NCBI RefSeq assembly: GCF_018324385.1 | Contig: NZ_AP019536.1 | Coordinates: forward strand, 992,001-1,056,000 | Source: Ferrigenium kumadai | Lineage (GTDB): Bacteria > Pseudomonadota > Gammaproteobacteria > Burkholderiales > Gallionellaceae | Direction of reading: 5' to 3' | DNA length: 64,000 nucleotides | Part shown: positions 28,155 to 41,481 of the stretch, one piece after another | Numbering within the stretch: position 1 is the stretch's first letter | Layout of the letters: each line of letters begins with the position of its first letter | Notes under the pieces: model-generated | Told to the model about the DNA's origin: nothing | Databases searched by the model: none | Seen by the model: only the letters and a program-made list of their open reading frames with translations | Program-made: the position numbers and the translations under genes

Positions 28155-28420
28155 CATTGCGGCTGGCAAACGGCCTGGTACTTCGCTATCTCAAGACCAT
28201 CGAGATGGTCGGGGTGTTGATGCGCATATTCAGTTTCACGCTGGTGAGCTGGCTGGGGCCGGAGAGCCCGTTCCTGTTCGTCTGGGTGTTCAACACCATC
28301 GATGCGGTGATGCTGTCGTGGTGCTCCGCGCTGAAGAAGGATGCCGCCTATACCCTGCTCAATGTGTTCTGGATCATGGTCGGCGTGATCGGCATCTCCC
28401 GCGCCAGCGGCTGGCTGTAA
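28151..28420 (+). CDS. small membrane protein of unknown function
   Basis: An 89-residue protein starting at ATG 28151, which overlaps the cysM stop (ATGA). It has two or three hydrophobic helices (around 20-36, 42-58 and 70-86, the last LLNVFWIMVGVIGISRA). The N terminus is short and basic. I do not recognise a family with certainty. Coupled translation with cysM suggests a real gene. It ends 18 bases before the convergent amiC gene, without an obvious terminator. Confidence 0.65.
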   Translation: MTLRLANGLVLRYLKTIEMVGVLMRIFSFTLVSWLGPESPFLFVWVFNTIDAVMLSWCSALKKDAAYTLLNVFWIMVGVIGISRASGWL

Positions 28421-28438
28421 ACCGTACGATTTTGCCGA

Positions 28439-29749
28439 TCAGTACTCGGCCTGCGCGATCCTGGATCTGGATAAGGCCGGGTTCTGCGCGAAGTAGCGTT
28501 TGACTCCGCCGATGATGGCCCCCGCAAGTTTCTGCTGATACTCCTCGTCGTTCAGGCGGCGCTCCTCGTCAGGGTTGCTGATGAAGGCGGTCTCGACCAG
28601 GATGGACGGGATGTCCGGCGATTTCAGCACGGCGAAGCCAGCCTGCTCGACATGACCGCGATGCAGGTCGTTGATGTTGCCCAGTTCATTCAGCACATGC
28701 TTGGCCAGCTTCATGCTGTCGTTGATGGTGGCGGTCTGTGACAGGTCGAGCAGCGTGCGCGCAAGATACGGATCCTTCACGGCGATGTTCACCCCGCCGA
28801 TCAGATCGGCCTCGTTTTCCTTCTTTGCGAGCCAGCGCGCCGCGGTGCTGGTCGCGCCGTGTTCGGACAGCGCGAATACGGACGAGCCGCGCGCGTCCGG
28901 TTTGATGAATGCATCGGCATGGATCGAGAGGAACAGGTCGGCATTCACCTTGCGTGCCTTGGCGACGCGTCTGCCGAGCGGGATGAAATAGTCTCCGTCG
29001 CGGATCAGCACGCCGCGCATATTCGGCTGGTCGTCCACCATCGCCTTGACCTTGCGGGCGATCGTGAGCGTGACATTCTTTTCGTGCGAACCGTTCCGGC
29101 CGATTGCGCCGGGGTCTTCGCCGCCATGTCCCGCATCGATCGCGACGATCAGCGTGCGTGCTCGCAGTTCCGGCATCGCCGGTGAAGTTGCAGCCGGCGC
29201 GCTGGCTGCGATGCTCAGGCTTTGTTCCAGCTTGGGTTTTCCCTCGATTTCCACTTGGGCGCTTGGCTTGGCTGCCGTGGACGGGGGCTGCAGTGCGGCA
29301 TCCTTGGGCTGCTCCAGCAGCGCCATCAGTGGGTCGGACGGCTGGGCAGGGTAGACGTCCAACACTAGGCGGTGTCCATATTCGCCCACGGGCTTGAGGT
29401 CGAACAGTTGTGGTTTGGCCTCGCCCTTGAGGTCGAGCACCAGGCGCACTACACCAGGCTTGAAGCGGCCTACACGCACGCTTCGGATGTAAGGATCGGT
29501 GCTGCCGACGAGCTTGGTCAGGCCGTTGAGCGCGTCGCCGATCTCGACGCCTTCCAGATCGATCACCAGGCGTTCGGGATTCTTCACCGAGAACATGTTG
29601 TGCTGGATGGGCTGCTTCGATTCCAGCGTCAGGCGCGTATAGTCCTGCGCCGGCCAGACACGCGCCGACGTGATTGCGGTGGAGGCATGAGTCTGCGGCA
29701 GCCACAGCAGTGCCGTAAAGGTGAAGAGTGTTACAACCGCTCTAAGCAT
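28439..29749 (-). CDS. amiC: N-acetylmuramoyl-L-alanine amidase
   Basis: Periplasmic zinc amidase that splits septal peptidoglycan. The 436-residue protein has a signal peptide (LRAVVTLFTFTALLWLPQTHAS), an AMIN targeting domain (about 25-130), a Pro/Ala linker and an Amidase_3 domain (about 200-425) with AIDAGHGGEDPGAIG, LSIHADAF and the catalytic Glu of VETAFISN. ATG 29749 is chosen because a longer frame lies inside tsaE. It overlaps the tsaE 3' end by 19 bases, the common tsaE-amiC order. Confidence 0.94.
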   Translation of the reverse strand: MLRAVVTLFTFTALLWLPQTHASTAITSARVWPAQDYTRLTLESKQPIQHNMFSVKNPERLVIDLEGVEIGDALNGLTKLVGSTDPYIRSVRVGRFKPGVVRLVLDLKGEAKPQLFDLKPVGEYGHRLVLDVYPAQPSDPLMALLEQPKDAALQPPSTAAKPSAQVEIEGKPKLEQSLSIAASAPAATSPAMPELRARTLIVAIDAGHGGEDPGAIGRNGSHEKNVTLTIARKVKAMVDDQPNMRGVLIRDGDYFIPLGRRVAKARKVNADLFLSIHADAFIKPDARGSSVFALSEHGATSTAARWLAKKENEADLIGGVNIAVKDPYLARTLLDLSQTATINDSMKLAKHVLNELGNINDLHRGHVEQAGFAVLKSPDIPSILVETAFISNPDEERRLNDEEYQQKLAGAIIGGVKRYFAQNPALSRSRIAQAEY

Positions 29750-30210
29750 CGTTTGCCCATCTCTGTGTTGGCTCGAATCTGTGCTTCGCGTCCCTCGTTC
29801 AGGATCGCAAGGTCGATCTCCACATCGGCCCGCGGAATCAGTCCCTGCGCCTTCTCCGGCCATTCGATGAGGAATACGTTATGACCATCGAACTCGTCGC
29901 GGAATCCGGCGGATTCCCATTCTTCCTCGTCGCGCAGGCGGTACAGGTCGAAGTGGCGCAAGTCTAACCCAGCCGCCTGATACGGCTCAACCAGCGTGTA
30001 GGTCGGGCTTTTGACCCGTCCCTGGTGGCCCAGCGCGTTCAGCACGCCACGCACCAGTGTGGTTTTGCCTGCACCGAGGTCGCCGTGCAGGTAGATCACC
30101 ATGCCGGGTTCGAGACATGAAGCGAGGCGTTGTGCCAAGGCGAGGGTCGCGCCTTCGTCGGCGAGAGCGAGGCTGATTCGGCTATCATCTGAACTATGCA
30201 AATCGAACAT
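29731..30210 (-). CDS. tsaE: tRNA threonylcarbamoyladenosine ATPase TsaE
   Basis: ATPase needed with TsaB and TsaD to make t6A37 in tRNA. It is 159 residues with the P-loop GDLGAGKTT at 43-51, the SPTYTLVEPY switch and the LIEWPEK motif. ATG 30210 gives a normal N terminus and overlaps the start region of the divergent queG gene by 15 bases, an unusually tight divergent pair. Co-transcribed with amiC. Confidence 0.93.
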   Translation of the reverse strand: MFDLHSSDDSRISLALADEGATLALAQRLASCLEPGMVIYLHGDLGAGKTTLVRGVLNALGHQGRVKSPTYTLVEPYQAAGLDLRHFDLYRLRDEEEWESAGFRDEFDGHNVFLIEWPEKAQGLIPRADVEIDLAILNEGREAQIRANTEMGKRCLERL

Positions 30211-31275
30211 CCTCAACAGGTAGACTACGCGGCGCTCACAGCGCAGATACGCGCGTGGGCGCATGAACTCGGTTTCCAGGCCGTGGGCATCAGCGACACT
30301 GACCTGTCCGCGGCGGAGAACGGCCTGCTGGAATGGCTCACCCTCGGAATGCACGGCGAGATGGATTATATGGCAAATCACGGCACTAAACGCAGCCGCC
30401 CGGCGGAGCTGGTGCCGGGCACGCTGCGGGTTATCTCGTTGCGCATGGACTATGCGCCGCCCGCTGCGCGCGACAGCCGGCAGGTTCTGGCGGAAGGCGA
30501 TCGCGCCTTCATTTCGCGCTATGCGCTGGGACGCGATTATCACAAGGTACTGCGCAACCGGCTGGCGAAACTGGCGGACAAGATACGTGGAGCAGTCGCG
30601 GAATTCGATGGGCGCGTGTTCACCGATAGTGCGCCGGTGATGGAAGTCGAGCTGGCGAGCAAGGCCGGTCTGGGCTGGCGCGGCAAACACACCTTGTTGC
30701 TGTCGCGCGAACGCGGTTCCTGGTTCTTTCTCGGCGAGATCTACGTGAACCTGCCGCTGCCGCCGGATGTGCCGCAACAGGAGCATTGCGGTACTTGCAC
30801 GCGTTGCATCGACGTGTGTCCCACCAGGGCCATCGTTGCGCCGTACCGGGTGGACGCGCGCCGCTGCATCTCCTATCTCACCATTGAGCTTAAGGGCAGC
30901 ATTCCTGTGGAACTGCGCCCGCTGATCGGCAACCGCATCTACGGTTGCGACGATTGCCAGTTGGTGTGCCCGTGGAATGGTTTTGCACAAACGACGCTGG
31001 AGCCCGATTTCGCCGTGCGCCACGGCTTGGACGACGTGTCGCTGGTGGAGCTGTTTGCGTGGGATGAAGCCGAGTTCAAGTTCCGCCTTGCAGGCAGTGC
31101 CATCTACCGTATCGGTTTTGAGCAATGGCTCCGGAACATTGCAATTGCATTAGGCAATGCGCCGAAGAGTGCGGAGATCGTGGCTGCCTTGCAGGCGCGT
31201 GTGGAGCATCCGTCAGAGCTGGTGCGCGAACATGTGGTGTGGGCGCTTGCCCAACAGTTTAGGACCAACGACTAG
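30196..31275 (+). CDS. queG: epoxyqueuosine reductase
   Basis: Cobalamin-dependent reductase for the last step of queuosine synthesis in tRNA. The 359-residue protein has the catalytic-region Asp144 (TDSAPVME) and two [4Fe-4S] sites drawn from Cys198, Cys201, Cys204, Cys208 and Cys224, Cys251, Cys254, Cys258. A HEAT-like C terminus holds HPSELVREHVVWAL. The start shares 15 bases with divergent tsaE, so both promoters must lie inside the opposite coding sequence. Confidence 0.95.
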   Translation: MQIEHPQQVDYAALTAQIRAWAHELGFQAVGISDTDLSAAENGLLEWLTLGMHGEMDYMANHGTKRSRPAELVPGTLRVISLRMDYAPPAARDSRQVLAEGDRAFISRYALGRDYHKVLRNRLAKLADKIRGAVAEFDGRVFTDSAPVMEVELASKAGLGWRGKHTLLLSRERGSWFFLGEIYVNLPLPPDVPQQEHCGTCTRCIDVCPTRAIVAPYRVDARRCISYLTIELKGSIPVELRPLIGNRIYGCDDCQLVCPWNGFAQTTLEPDFAVRHGLDDVSLVELFAWDEAEFKFRLAGSAIYRIGFEQWLRNIAIALGNAPKSAEIVAALQARVEHPSELVREHVVWALAQQFRTND

Positions 31276-31318
31276 GCGAGGTCGCTTGCTTGACCAGTCA
31301 GACGCCCAACAGTTTTTA

Positions 31319-32140
31319 TCAGTAAATAAATCGATCCCGAAGCTCTTCCAGGTTCAGTTCGCGCAATATCTGCTCCAGCCGCTCCCGCGCATTCTTGCGC
31401 GGTGCGCCCTGGCGGCGGGCGATGATGAGCTCGTTCTTCATCGAGTGTTCCCAGCCGACCAGTTCCGTCACTGTCACCTGATAGCCATGCGATTCCAGCA
31501 GCAGGCAGCGCAGCACGTTTGTAAGCTGGCTGCCGAATTCTCGGGTGTGGATGGGGTGGCGCCAGATCTCGGAGAGTGGGGTCAATCCGAATGACTGGTT
31601 CTTGCGTTTATTTAGCACCGAAGCGACTTCGGCTTGGCAGCATGGAACCAGCACGACGAACCGGGCCTGTTTATGGAGTGCGAACCGGATCGCGTCGTCG
31701 GTAGCAGTGTTGCAGGCATGCAGTGCAGTGACGACGTCGATGCGTTCCGGCAGTAGCGGCGAGTGGATGGATTCCTCCACCGACAGATTGAGGAAGGACA
31801 TGCGCGCAAAGTTCAGCTTGTGCGCCAACTCGCGCGATTTCTCCACCAGGGCCTCGCGCGTTTCGATGCCATATATATGTCCGGTACTTCGCGCCTTGAA
31901 AAACAGGTCGTAGAGGATGAAGCCCAGATAGGATTTGCCGGCGCCGTGATCCGCCAGCGTCAGGTTCGGCTGAGAGCCAATGACTTCATTGAGTAGCGGC
32001 TCGATGAAGTGGAACAGGTGATAGACCTGTTTGAGTTTGCGGCGGCTGTCCTGGTTAAGCTTGCCGTCGCGCGTGAGGATGTGCAGTTCCTTGAGCAGTT
32101 CGACGGATTGTTCGGGTTTGATATCGGGAATGGTATTCAT
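31319..32140 (-). CDS. class I SAM-dependent methyltransferase, substrate unknown
   Basis: A 273-residue protein with a Rossmann methyltransferase core: SAM motif ADHGAGKSYLG at 63-73, acidic loop GIETREAL and TALHACNTATDDAI, followed by VPCCQAEV. The LHAC-TATD segment resembles the PF13679-type methyltransferases related to METTL25. No substrate is known for the bacterial form. ATG 32140 is preferred over the upstream frame from 32230, which has no family match. Convergent with queG. Confidence 0.75.
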   Translation of the reverse strand: MNTIPDIKPEQSVELLKELHILTRDGKLNQDSRRKLKQVYHLFHFIEPLLNEVIGSQPNLTLADHGAGKSYLGFILYDLFFKARSTGHIYGIETREALVEKSRELAHKLNFARMSFLNLSVEESIHSPLLPERIDVVTALHACNTATDDAIRFALHKQARFVVLVPCCQAEVASVLNKRKNQSFGLTPLSEIWRHPIHTREFGSQLTNVLRCLLLESHGYQVTVTELVGWEHSMKNELIIARRQGAPRKNARERLEQILRELNLEELRDRFIY

Positions 32141-32311
32141 AATGTCGCCGCACTTTAGCCGAATTTTAGCGCCATCACCAGTGCGGTACATGTTGATCAA
32201 ACTGGCGGTGCGATGGCCTCCCTCAACCATCCAGGCCGCGTGCTAACAAAATAAAATGCAGATAGCATTTGACGGGCTTGGGCGGCTTTGCTATAGTTCG
32301 CCTCCTTCTGA

Positions 32312-32385
<74 letters not shown>

Positions 32386-32448
32386 CCCGGATTCAAAGTC
32401 TCTTGCTGACAAGTCGGCGAGGGGCAAAAAAGAAGTTCGAAATTAAAG

Positions 32449-32476
32449 TTGACAGCAAGTTTTTAGTCACTATAAT
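32449..32476 (+). promoter_or_regulatory. rRNA operon promoter
   Basis: Exact consensus TTGACA (32449-32454) and TATAAT (32471-32476), 16 bases apart, with an A-rich UP-like stretch upstream (32427-32447). It lies 215 bases before the 16S gene, as expected for rrn P1. Confidence 0.9.
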
Positions 32477-32502
32477 GCGCACCTCTTCGCTGCCACGGCA
32501 GC

Positions 32503-32512
32503 TGCTCTTTAA
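32503..32512 (+). promoter_or_regulatory. boxA antitermination site
   Basis: TGCTCTTTAA matches the rrn boxA consensus bound by NusB/S10. A GCTGCC/GGCAGC inverted repeat just upstream (about 32489-32502) could be boxB. Confidence 0.8.
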
Positions 32513-32514
32513 AA

Positions 32515-32543
32515 GTTAAACAAACAACCGACGAGTGTAGGTG
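32515..32543 (+). other. 5' arm of 16S processing stem
   Basis: This stretch (GTTAAACAA...GAGTGTAGG) is largely complementary to 34250-34276, just past the 16S 3' end. The pair would close a long stem looping out 16S, the usual RNase III site. Confidence 0.75.
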
Positions 32544-32690
32544 CTTGGTTTTTGGGAAGTTTCGAAGGTCCTTGAGGCTGACGAAACGACTTTAAAAATA
32601 TAGTAGTACTTACGCAAAGTCGAAAAGAATCATGTCAATGATTCACTTTGAGTAAGACCAGATTCTTAAATGAATCAAGTAACAGGAATT

Positions 32691-34233
<1,543 letters not shown>

Positions 34234-34328
34234 GAGATATCCAGGACTGAGTGCCTACACTCATCGGTTGTTTAACAAGGTAACGAGCTGGTAAGGGCTT
34301 AGGCTCGAAGCAGGCTCGAAGTAAGTTT

Positions 34329-34405
34329 GGGTCTGTAGCTCAGCTGGTTAGAGCACCGTGTTGATAACGCGGGGGTCGTTGGTTCGAGTCCAACCAGACC
34401 CACCA
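34329..34405 (+). tRNA. tRNA-Ile (GAT)
   Basis: 77 bases including encoded CCA. Anticodon loop TTGATAA. It lies in the 16S-23S spacer, the usual place. Confidence 0.97.
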
Positions 34406-34417
34406 GAGTAGTAAAAC

Positions 34418-34493
34418 GGGGGTTTAGCTCAGCTGGGAGAGCACCTGCTTTGCAAGCAGGGGGTCGTCGGTTCGATCCCGTCAACCTCCACCA
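34418..34493 (+). tRNA. tRNA-Ala (TGC)
   Basis: 76 bases including CCA. Anticodon TGC, with the G3-U70 wobble pair that marks alanine tRNA. It is 12 bases after tRNA-Ile. Confidence 0.97.
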
Positions 34494-34503
34494 ATACCTT
34501 GTT

Positions 34504-34602
34504 TTAGTCATTAGTCGCTAGTTTTTAGAGATGCAGCCGCAACTGCATTGGAATTCTGAGAGCTACCGACTAACGTCTAACGACGAAAGTTTGATCTTTA
34601 AA
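34504..34602 (+). other. 16S-23S spacer structure and second boxA
   Basis: TTAGTCATTAGTCGCTAG (34504-34521) pairs with 34563-34580, enclosing a smaller ATGCAG/CTGCAT stem. It is followed by a boxA-like TGATCTTTAA at 34593. These are expected antitermination and processing signals ahead of 23S. No gene lies between 34494 and 34787. Confidence 0.6.
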
Positions 34603-34787
34603 AATTTGGAAGAAGTAAAGAAAGTGATTCTCACTGAAACGAGGATGGGCAACCGTCTGAGTGGAAGTGGAAAAACTAAATGGGTTTTTGATTGTATCAA
34701 GTCGATTCATGCTAGTCGTATGAATCGGACACAAATGCGAAACACCTATGGCGCTTCGATCGAAAGGTCGAGGGCTTAACGTTATAG

Positions 34788-37670
<2,883 letters not shown>

Positions 37671-37823
37671 ATAACGTTAAGTAACAAAGGCGTTTCGCAA
37701 CGCACAATCAAAGACACAGAAACTTTACTTCTTCCAGATACGGTTCAGCGCAAGAGCCTCAAAACTCAACCGATGAACCACAGACATGGCAGGCGACAGA
37801 ACACCGTCGATTGCCGAACAGTT

Positions 37824-37939
37824 TGTCTGACGACCATAGCGAGTTGGTCCCACTCCTTCCCATCCCGAACAGGACAGTGAAACGACTCCGCGCCGATGAT
37901 AGTGTGGATTCCCATGTGAAAGTAGGTCATCGTCAGACT
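37824..37939 (+). rRNA. rrf: 5S ribosomal RNA
   Basis: About 116 bases. Terminal stem GTCTGACGA/TCGTCAGAC and the conserved CCGAAC and GATGATAGTGTGG segments. It is 153 bases after 23S, and nothing else is seen in that spacer. Confidence 0.96.
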
Positions 37940-37952
37940 CCTTACAAGGCAG

Positions 37953-37980
37953 CGCCCTCATTGAAGAGGGCGTTGTTATT
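37953..37980 (+). terminator. rrn operon terminator
   Basis: CGCCCTC (37953-37959) and GAGGGCG (37966-37972) form a seven-pair stem followed by TTGTTATTT. Confidence 0.75.
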
Positions 37981-38059
37981 TAATGCGATCTGGGATTGCC
38001 ATGCATTTGAAATGCGGTGGCAATTCAGACAACGCAAGCCGTTTTGAAGCTGTAAAAAC

Positions 38060-38135
38060 GGGTCGTTAGCTCAGCTGGTAGAGCAGCGGACTCTTAATCC
38101 GTTGGTCGAAAGTTCGAATCTTTCACGGCCCACCA
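38060..38135 (+). tRNA. tRNA-Lys (CTT)
   Basis: 76 bases with encoded CCA. The anticodon loop CTCTTAA gives CTT, reading AAG only. It lies after the rrn terminator and has its own terminator. Confidence 0.93.
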
Positions 38136-38140
38136 AATAT

Positions 38141-38175
38141 AAGGACTTAGGTACCCCCTAAGTCCTTTTTATTTT
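38141..38175 (+). terminator. terminator after tRNA-Lys
   Basis: Perfect 11-bp stem, AAGGACTTAGG (38141-38151) with CCTAAGTCCTT (38157-38167), followed by TTTATTTT. Confidence 0.88.
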
Positions 38176-38266
38176 GGCTTCGATTCGGCGTTAATATCGC
38201 TTTCGGCATGGATTTTACTCGGCGCTTCATTTATCATGTCGCGTCGATTAAATTCGTAAAAGAATT

Positions 38267-38362
38267 GGCGGGTCTCCCCGCATTGCAGGTCGGTGAACCT
38301 GGTCAGGTCCGGAAGGAAGCAGCCATAACCGATCACTGCAAGTGCCGGGGGTAAGGCTCGCC
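38267..38362 (+). ncRNA. ffs: 4.5S signal recognition particle RNA
   Basis: About 96 bases. Contains the SRP domain IV core GGTCAGGTCCGGAAGGAAGCAGCC. The ends GGCGGGTC/GGCTCGCC pair to close a single hairpin. A T6 run follows at about 38368-38374. The SRP RNA lies upstream of dnaX, as in many beta- and gammaproteobacteria, but pagL has come between. Confidence 0.93.
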
Positions 38363-38388
38363 TCCTATTTTTTGTCCAGGGGGGGGCG

Positions 38389-38919
38389 ATGAGAAAAGTT
38401 GGTTTGTTGTTAGGTGCAATGCTGTTCAGCGGTAGCGTGCTTGCGGTGGACGGCGTTTCTGTCGAGTATGGCAAAGGCAATGCGACCGAGATGGCGCGCG
38501 TCGGAGCCCTCTGGAATTGGGATAAGCAGTGGTTCACCGAGGGTAACTGGCTGGTGACGGGCTTCTGGGAGGCCTCTGTCGGGTCCTGGCGCGGGAAGAG
38601 CGCAATAGGCAATAATCAGACGATTACCGACGTGGGCGTGACCCCGGTATTCCGTTTGCAGCAAAAGAATCCGGTCGGATTCGCTCCCTATGCGGAGGGG
38701 GCTATCGGTTTTCATTTGATTACCCCGACTTTTATTTACGCCAACCGCCACTTCGGCAGTTCGTTCCAGTTCGGCGATCACCTCGGGGTCGGGGTGCGTT
38801 TCGGCGACCATCAGCAATTTGACCTGGGGTATCGCTATCAACATCTTTCTAACGGCGGGATCAAGAAGCCGAATCAGGGTATCAATTTCAACCAGGTTCG
38901 TTTTACCTATCACTTCTAA
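38389..38919 (+). CDS. pagL: lipid A 3-O-deacylase (PagL family)
   Basis: Outer-membrane beta-barrel enzyme that removes the 3-O acyl chain of lipid A, softening innate immune recognition in animal pathogens and altering membrane order. The 176-residue protein has a signal peptide (GLLLGAMLFSGSVLA), catalytic His152 and Ser154 in YRYQHLSNGG, and a C-terminal aromatic Phe for barrel insertion. The third residue of the active site, an acidic group in the model enzyme, is not obvious. Placed between ffs and dnaX. Confidence 0.88.
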   Translation: MRKVGLLLGAMLFSGSVLAVDGVSVEYGKGNATEMARVGALWNWDKQWFTEGNWLVTGFWEASVGSWRGKSAIGNNQTITDVGVTPVFRLQQKNPVGFAPYAEGAIGFHLITPTFIYANRHFGSSFQFGDHLGVGVRFGDHQQFDLGYRYQHLSNGGIKKPNQGINFNQVRFTYHF

Positions 38920-38930
38920 CGTGGTGCAAC

Positions 38931-40529
38931 TTGTCAGCCACAACTGTTCTCGCGCGTAAATGGCGTCCTAAAACCTTCGCGCAATTGGCGGGGCAGGAGC
39001 ATGTGGTCAAGGCGCTCAGCAACGCGCTGGCGCAAAATCGGCTGCATCATGCCTATTTGTTCACCGGCACACGGGGGGTCGGCAAGACCACCATCGCGCG
39101 CATCTTCGCCAAATCGCTGAACTGCGCGACAGGAGTCACTGCGACACCCTGCGGCGAGTGCAGTGCCTGCCGGGAAATCGACAGCGGCCGTTTTGTCGAT
39201 CTGATCGAGCTCGATGCCGCCTCCAATACCCAAGTGGACAGCATGCGCGAACTGCTGGAAAGCGCCCTGTATGCGCCGACCAGCGGGCGCTTCAAGGTGT
39301 ACATCATCGACGAAGTGCACATGCTGTCCAAGTCGGCATTCAACGCGATGCTGAAGACGCTGGAAGAGCCGCCGGGGCACGTGAAATTCATCCTGGCTAC
39401 TACCGATCCGCAGAAGATTCCCGTTACCGTGTTGTCGCGGTGCCTGCAATTCAATTTGAAGCAGCTGCCGCCGACATTGATAGCGGCGCATTTGCAGCAT
39501 GTGCTGGAGCAGGAGCAGATCGCTTTCGAGGCGGGAGCTGTCGCGCTGATCGCGCGGGCGGCGCAGGGCAGTATGCGCGATGCACTGAGCCTGATGGATC
39601 AGGCTATCGCCTTTTCCGATGCCAAAGTGGAAGAGATGGTGGTGCGCACCATGCTCGGGGCGATAGACCAGAGCTATCTCTTCGATTTGCTGGATGCTTT
39701 GCGTGGACAGAATGGCGTTGCGTTGCTTGAGATCGCCGACAGCATGGCTGCGCGCAGCGTGTCGTTTGACGCGGCATTGCCGGAGTTGGCGACATTGCTG
39801 CATCGCATCGCGCTGGCGCAAACCGTGCCGCAGGCGATTGCCGAGGATGAGCCGGAACGCGCGCGCTTGCTGGAACTATCGCAAGCTTTCACGGCCGAGG
39901 ATGTGCAGCTTTGTTATCAGATCGCCATACATGGGCGCGACGAGATCGACCTGGCGCCGGACGAATACGCGGGTTTTACCATGACGCTATTGCGCATGCT
40001 GGCTTTTGCGCCGGCGAAGGGAGCTCAGCGCGCGGTCATGGCCGTCCCGCCCGCTCCGGTGCGCGCGGCACCGCCTGCAAACCAGCCTGAGAGGCTTCCC
40101 GAAGCGCCGTTAGCAGCGCGGGCAACGACCGAGGTTGTATCACCCGGCCGGCCGGATTGGGGTGTGTTGCTGGCGCAATTGAACGTGCAGGGTATGGCAC
40201 AACAGTTGGCGAAGCATTGTGTGCTGGAAAGTTTCTCCGATGGGCAGGTCACCTTGCGCCTGTCGCAGGATCAACGGCATTTCCAGACCAACAAGATGGC
40301 GACTGACAAGCTGCAGGCCGCATTGAGCGATTACTTCGCCAAGCCGGTCAGGTTGAATATCGTGCTGGGCAAGGACGAAGCAGCGACGCCCGCCGTTATC
40401 GAGCAACAGGTCAAGCAGTTACGGCAGCAACAGGCTGGCGATTCGATCGCACAGGATGGTTTTGTGCGTGCGGCACAAGCGGAGTTGGATGCCAGCCTGA
40501 TGGCGGATTCGATTGAACCAATACAGTAA
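38931..40529 (+). CDS. dnaX: DNA polymerase III subunit gamma/tau
   Basis: Clamp-loader ATPase. The P-loop GTRGVGKTT is at 46-54, zinc Cys at 65, 74, 77 and 80, DEVH at 127-130 and a sensor-like LSRCLQF. At 532 residues it is shorter than E. coli tau but keeps C-terminal polymerase-contact sequence. No A-rich slippery site is seen near the expected position, so a separate gamma product by frameshift is doubtful. The first codon is TTG at 38931 with no strong ribosome site. It leads the usual dnaX-ybaB-recR string. Confidence 0.95.
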   Translation: MSATTVLARKWRPKTFAQLAGQEHVVKALSNALAQNRLHHAYLFTGTRGVGKTTIARIFAKSLNCATGVTATPCGECSACREIDSGRFVDLIELDAASNTQVDSMRELLESALYAPTSGRFKVYIIDEVHMLSKSAFNAMLKTLEEPPGHVKFILATTDPQKIPVTVLSRCLQFNLKQLPPTLIAAHLQHVLEQEQIAFEAGAVALIARAAQGSMRDALSLMDQAIAFSDAKVEEMVVRTMLGAIDQSYLFDLLDALRGQNGVALLEIADSMAARSVSFDAALPELATLLHRIALAQTVPQAIAEDEPERARLLELSQAFTAEDVQLCYQIAIHGRDEIDLAPDEYAGFTMTLLRMLAFAPAKGAQRAVMAVPPAPVRAAPPANQPERLPEAPLAARATTEVVSPGRPDWGVLLAQLNVQGMAQQLAKHCVLESFSDGQVTLRLSQDQRHFQTNKMATDKLQAALSDYFAKPVRLNIVLGKDEAATPAVIEQQVKQLRQQQAGDSIAQDGFVRAAQAELDASLMADSIEPIQ

Positions 40530-40549
40530 GTTTTAAGGAGTAGATGAAT

Positions 40550-40876
40550 ATGTTGAAAGGCGGATTGGGCGGGCTGATGAAGCAGGCGCAGCAGATGCAG
40601 CAGAACATGCAGAAGGCGCAGGCTGAACTGGCCAACATCGAGGTGGAAGGGCAGGCCGGTTCCGGCGTGGTCAAGGTCACCATGACCTGTGGACATGAAG
40701 TGCGCCGCGTATCGCTGGATGACAGCGTTCTGTCCGACGATAAGGAGATGCTGGAAGATCTGATCGTGTTGGCGCTGAACGACGCGATGAAGAAGGTCGA
40801 GGCGACCTCGCAGCAGCGCATGAGCGGCTTTACCGCCGGCATGGGCTTGCCGCCTGGCATGAAGCTGCCGTTCTGA
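40550..40876 (+). CDS. ybaB: YbaB/EbfC nucleoid-associated protein
   Basis: A 108-residue DNA-binding protein of the YbaB/EbfC family: [21 protein letters not shown] helix at the N terminus, then the sheet with [14 protein letters not shown] 40550 is preferred over 40544 because AAGGAG ends nine bases before it, versus only three bases for the other. It stands between dnaX and recR, as in most proteobacteria, and shares one base with recR. Confidence 0.93.
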   Translation: MLKGGLGGLMKQAQQMQQNMQKAQAELANIEVEGQAGSGVVKVTMTCGHEVRRVSLDDSVLSDDKEMLEDLIVLALNDAMKKVEATSQQRMSGFTAGMGLPPGMKLPF

Positions 40877-41481
40877 TGATCGGGATGATGCCTTCCCATC
40901 TGGATGAACTGATCACTGCACTGCGTTGTTTGCCAGGTGTTGGGCCTAAGTCCGCCCAGCGCATGGCCTATCATCTGCTGCAGCGCGACCGAGCTGGCGC
41001 GCAGCACCTGGCGCAATCGCTGGAGCGCGCCATGGCGAGCATCAAGCACTGTTCCAAGTGCAATAATTTCTCTGAGCAAGAGGTCTGCGCGTTGTGCGCG
41101 TCGCCCAAGCGCGATGCGGGCTTGCTGTGCGTGGTCGAGATGCCGGCGGATCTGCTGATGATGGAGCAGACCCAATGCTATCGCGGTATGTATTTCGTGC
41201 TGATGGGGCGGCTCTCGCCGCTGGATGGCATCGGCGCCAGGGAATTGCATTTCGACCGGTTGGTCAAACGTGTACAGGAACATTCCTGCGAAGTGATTCT
41301 GGCGACTAATTTCACCGTAGAAGGCGATGCCACGGCGCATTATCTGGCAACCTTGCTGCAATCTCAAGGTGTTAAGGTGTCGCGTATCGCCCGCGGTTTG
41401 CCGGTGGGCGGGGAGTTGGAGCAGGTGGATAGCGGAACGCTGGCGCAGGCCATGCTGGAGCGGCGCGAGGTATTGGCATGA
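40876..41481 (+). CDS. recR: recombination protein RecR
   Basis: Works with RecF and RecO to load RecA at gaps. It is 201 residues with a helix-hairpin-helix ([16 protein letters not shown]), a zinc finger with Cys59, Cys62, Cys71 and Cys74, and a Toprim domain ([12 protein letters not shown]). The ATG uses the last base of the ybaB stop. The recO gene lies at 56021 in this same window. Confidence 0.95.
   Translation: MIGMMPSHLDELITALRCLPGVGPKSAQRMAYHLLQRDRAGAQHLAQSLERAMASIKHCSKCNNFSEQEVCALCASPKRDAGLLCVVEMPADLLMMEQTQCYRGMYFVLMGRLSPLDGIGARELHFDRLVKRVQEHSCEVILATNFTVEGDATAHYLATLLQSQGVKVSRIARGLPVGGELEQVDSGTLAQAMLERREVLA

Noticed and set aside
34299-34511. A minus-strand frame with LTGSNRRPPACKAG
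   Set aside because: It is the antisense of the tRNA-Ile and tRNA-Ala genes, a known false gene in many genomes.
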